Assembly (NCBI GenBank): GCA_001801485.1
Contig: MGXV01000036.1
Coordinates: 1-23,188 of the forward strand
DNA: 23,188 nt
Source: Gammaproteobacteria bacterium RIFCSPHIGHO2_12_FULL_37_14
GTDB lineage: Bacteria > Pseudomonadota > Gammaproteobacteria > DSM-16500
Direction: 5' to 3'
This document shows positions 21,448 through 23,188 of this stretch, piece after piece. Numbering within the stretch: position 1 is the stretch's first letter; the number at the start of each line of letters is the position of its first letter. The notes beneath the pieces were generated by a model. The model was not told the DNA's origin and made no database searches. It saw only the letters and a program-made list of their open reading frames with translations. The translations under genes and the position numbers were made by a program.

Positions 21448-23188
21448 ATGTCAGTGCCAAGACGCGAAATGGCGAGTGTTGAATCCACAATGCTTCAAGG
21501 ATTATTAGGCGCTGCCTCTGAGGCCTCAGCAGGGGTGCATAGTGATTCGTTTTGGGCGGCGGTCAGCTCACATGGAACACCACTGATAGAAACCATTGAT
21601 GGTGATAATGAGCGTAGACAGGTGACATTTCTATGGCGGGGATCTCAAGCTCCTACTGATTCCCAGTCAGAGCAATCAGTGTATCTCGTTCTCGAGCCCA
21701 GGCGCTACTGTGATTTGACGGAAATTCCTATTAGCGAGAAGGAACGCTTAACAAATATTCCTGGAACTGACATCTACTCACTGACTCTTACTTTGCCTGC
21801 AGATATGTTATCTAATTATTCGTTTTATGTTCAGCCTGATGGTGTGAGTATGCGGGAAATGATTGAGCTAACCGAATATGGGCTTTCTAGAAATGCAGAT
21901 CGTCAAGTCAAAAAGCACATAGCGAAAGGCATTAAAGATGAGGTGGAGAAAAACGGCAATTACCCCGATGAAAACAATCCCCAGCGTTTTTGTCATCCGA
22001 ATCCTGATGAGCGTGAGCGTTATTCCATTCTGGCTATGCCTAATGCGCCTACAAGAGATCATATCCCTGCTACTGCAGAAGAAGCTAATGCGACATTAGC
22101 AGAATTGCAGCAGGGAAAAAGGTTCATAGAACGTAAAATTGATTTTTCCAGAGAAGACTCAGTAAATCCTCGACATCTTTATCAAGCAGAATCAGTGACG
22201 TATCTATTCTGTGATGACCACGATGAGATGGTTCGGGAGTTCGATAGCTGGGGAGCTCGTAACAAAGGCACGTACAATATTTTACTCATAAAAAATCGAG
22301 CCACTGGAGAGTGGGGCATCGGTCGTTCTGAACCAGGGCTGATCAGTGACGAGGGTTATTATGCAGGGCCCGTGGCAGCTTGTAATCGATGGACTAGAAT
22401 GCAGGAGCCGCCTGTGCTTGTAGAAACCTTAAGTAATATTAATACCCCTGAAGAGTTTGAACAGCATCGATCTGCCATTGAGAGGGATGTTGCTACGCTT
22501 TTAAATGAACGCCAATACTATGTTTACTTGCCCACAGACTACGATCCACATCGCCAACCCCCTTATCCACTGATATTGCAGCTGGATGGCGGACAATATG
22601 TCGATCTCGCTATGCCAGCCATTCTTGACAAACTCATGGAAGCAGGAACAATTCCACCTGCGGTCGTTATTTTTTGTCCTGCAGCTGGAAATAGAACCGT
22701 CGAGTACAACTGTAATGATACCTTTACAGAGTTATTAGCAGATGAATTTATTTTACATCTACGAAGCCAATTCAATGTTGCAAATGATGCTGGACATACG
22801 ATTATTACTGGCGCCAGTTGCGGTGGCGAAGCCGCTTTTTATGCAGCCTTACGCCACCCTGAGGTTTTTGGAAATGTGGCATCCCAAAGTGGGGGTTTAC
22901 AGTTTAGTCGAGAAAAAATAGAAGAAGCTTTTGCACATTTTTTGCATGAGCATCATGATTCGCATTTTGTCATGGATGCAGGAAGCTATGAAACTGGGCT
23001 ATTCGATGCAGGTGTTAGCTTAGTAGATGCAAATCGCGCCATGCAAGAAACAATGGAGGCCCATGCATATGGGGATGATCATTATAGGTATAGAGAATTT
23101 TCTGGTGGACATAGTTACTTATGTTGGCAAGCCTCTTGGCCTATCATGTTAGCGGAAATATTTAATAGCATTTTGAGAGAGGAAGCAC
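21448..23188 (+). CDS. enterochelin (ferric enterobactin) esterase-like protein, 3' end outside the window
   Basis: 580 codons are visible with no stop; the frame is open to the last base. The N-terminal part (about 28-205) resembles the Fes N-terminal domain: SFWAAVSSHGTPLIE, then QVTFLWRG, an IPGTDIYSLT stretch, and NPQRF before SILAMPNAP. The C-terminal part (about 355-580) is an alpha/beta-hydrolase esterase of the same family: YVYLPTDYDP, LILQLDGGQY, the nucleophile elbow GASCGG (Ser457), a SQSGG strand and the likely catalytic His in SGGHSYLCW (His555). Fes cleaves the ester backbone of ferric enterobactin in the cytoplasm to free iron. No signal peptide is seen. E. coli Fes is about 400 residues; here about 120 extra residues (roughly 215-340) lie between the two domains. 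The esterase fold seems nearly complete, so few residues should be missing. Its substrate could be another ester-containing siderophore or peptide. A link to the NRPS product next door is inference. Confidence 0.85.
   Translation, partial: MSVPRREMASVESTMLQGLLGAASEASAGVHSDSFWAAVSSHGTPLIETIDGDNERRQVTFLWRGSQAPTDSQSEQSVYLVLEPRRYCDLTEIPISEKERLTNIPGTDIYSLTLTLPADMLSNYSFYVQPDGVSMREMIELTEYGLSRNADRQVKKHIAKGIKDEVEKNGNYPDENNPQRFCHPNPDERERYSILAMPNAPTRDHIPATAEEANATLAELQQGKRFIERKIDFSREDSVNPRHLYQAESVTYLFCDDHDEMVREFDSWGARNKGTYNILLIKNRATGEWGIGRSEPGLISDEGYYAGPVAACNRWTRMQEPPVLVETLSNINTPEEFEQHRSAIERDVATLLNERQYYVYLPTDYDPHRQPPYPLILQLDGGQYVDLAMPAILDKLMEAGTIPPAVVIFCPAAGNRTVEYNCNDTFTELLADEFILHLRSQFNVANDAGHTIITGASCGGEAAFYAALRHPEVFGNVASQSGGLQFSREKIEEAFAHFLHEHHDSHFVMDAGSYETGLFDAGVSLVDANRAMQETMEAHAYGDDHYRYREFSGGHSYLCWQASWPIMLAEIFNSILREEA

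Noticed and set aside
1..23188. CRISPR array, tRNA or rRNA genes, transposase or phage genes
   Set aside because: I saw no spaced direct repeats, no tRNA-like cloverleaf with a T-arm motif, and no protein resembling a transposase or integrase. The only mobile-type sequence is the short palindromic repeat.

Overview
The window is AT-rich gammaproteobacterial-type DNA, and most of it is one non-ribosomal peptide synthetase (NRPS) locus. A Legionella-like or other Legionellales genome is my best guess. That rests on base composition, a Fes-type esterase, and a GC-rich palindromic repeat of the kind scattered through intracellular bacteria. The window itself cannot prove the genus.

Layout. On the minus strand, a one-module NRPS (1542-7364) is followed by a MOP-superfamily lipid/oligosaccharide flippase (138-1463) and the first codons of another possible gene (1-54). 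A short divergent intergenic region (about 7365-7477) holds an extended -10 promoter on the plus strand, a promoter on the minus strand, and a perfect 6-3-6 palindrome touching both. On the plus strand, a 3824-residue two-module NRPS (7478-18952) runs by overlapping genes into a TylF-like SAM methyltransferase (18933-19613) and a nucleoside-phosphorylase-fold protein (19610-20449). After a 284-base gap with a 50-codon minus-strand ORF, a second plus-strand pair follows. It encodes an unrecognised 232-residue protein with a Cys/His cluster and a glycine run (20734-21432), and a long Fes-like (enterochelin esterase) protein cut by the window end (21448-23188).

Assembly logic (inferred). NRPS1 reads C-A(MT)-T-E and NRPS2 reads TubC-type docking-C-A-T-E-C-C-A-T-E-TE. 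All three modules carry an epimerisation domain, and the C domain after each of the first two looks like a D-donor type. The predicted core is a three-residue, all-D peptide released by the C-terminal thioesterase. By-eye specificity codes suggest an Asp-like residue (probably N-methylated) first, an unassigned residue second, and threonine third (exact canonical Thr code). The methyltransferase and phosphorylase-fold protein would be tailoring or supply enzymes and the flippase the exporter.

A siderophore is possible: there is an Asp-like code, a Fes-like esterase nearby and a Fur-box-like sequence. However, no catechol genes, hydroxylase, TonB receptor, MbtH-like protein or phosphopantetheinyl transferase is visible. 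The most unusual points are the tandem C-C pair in NRPS2, the palindromic repeat read through in frame inside the last epimerisation domain, the Fes protein with about 120 extra central residues, and the Cys/His/poly-Gly protein paired with it.
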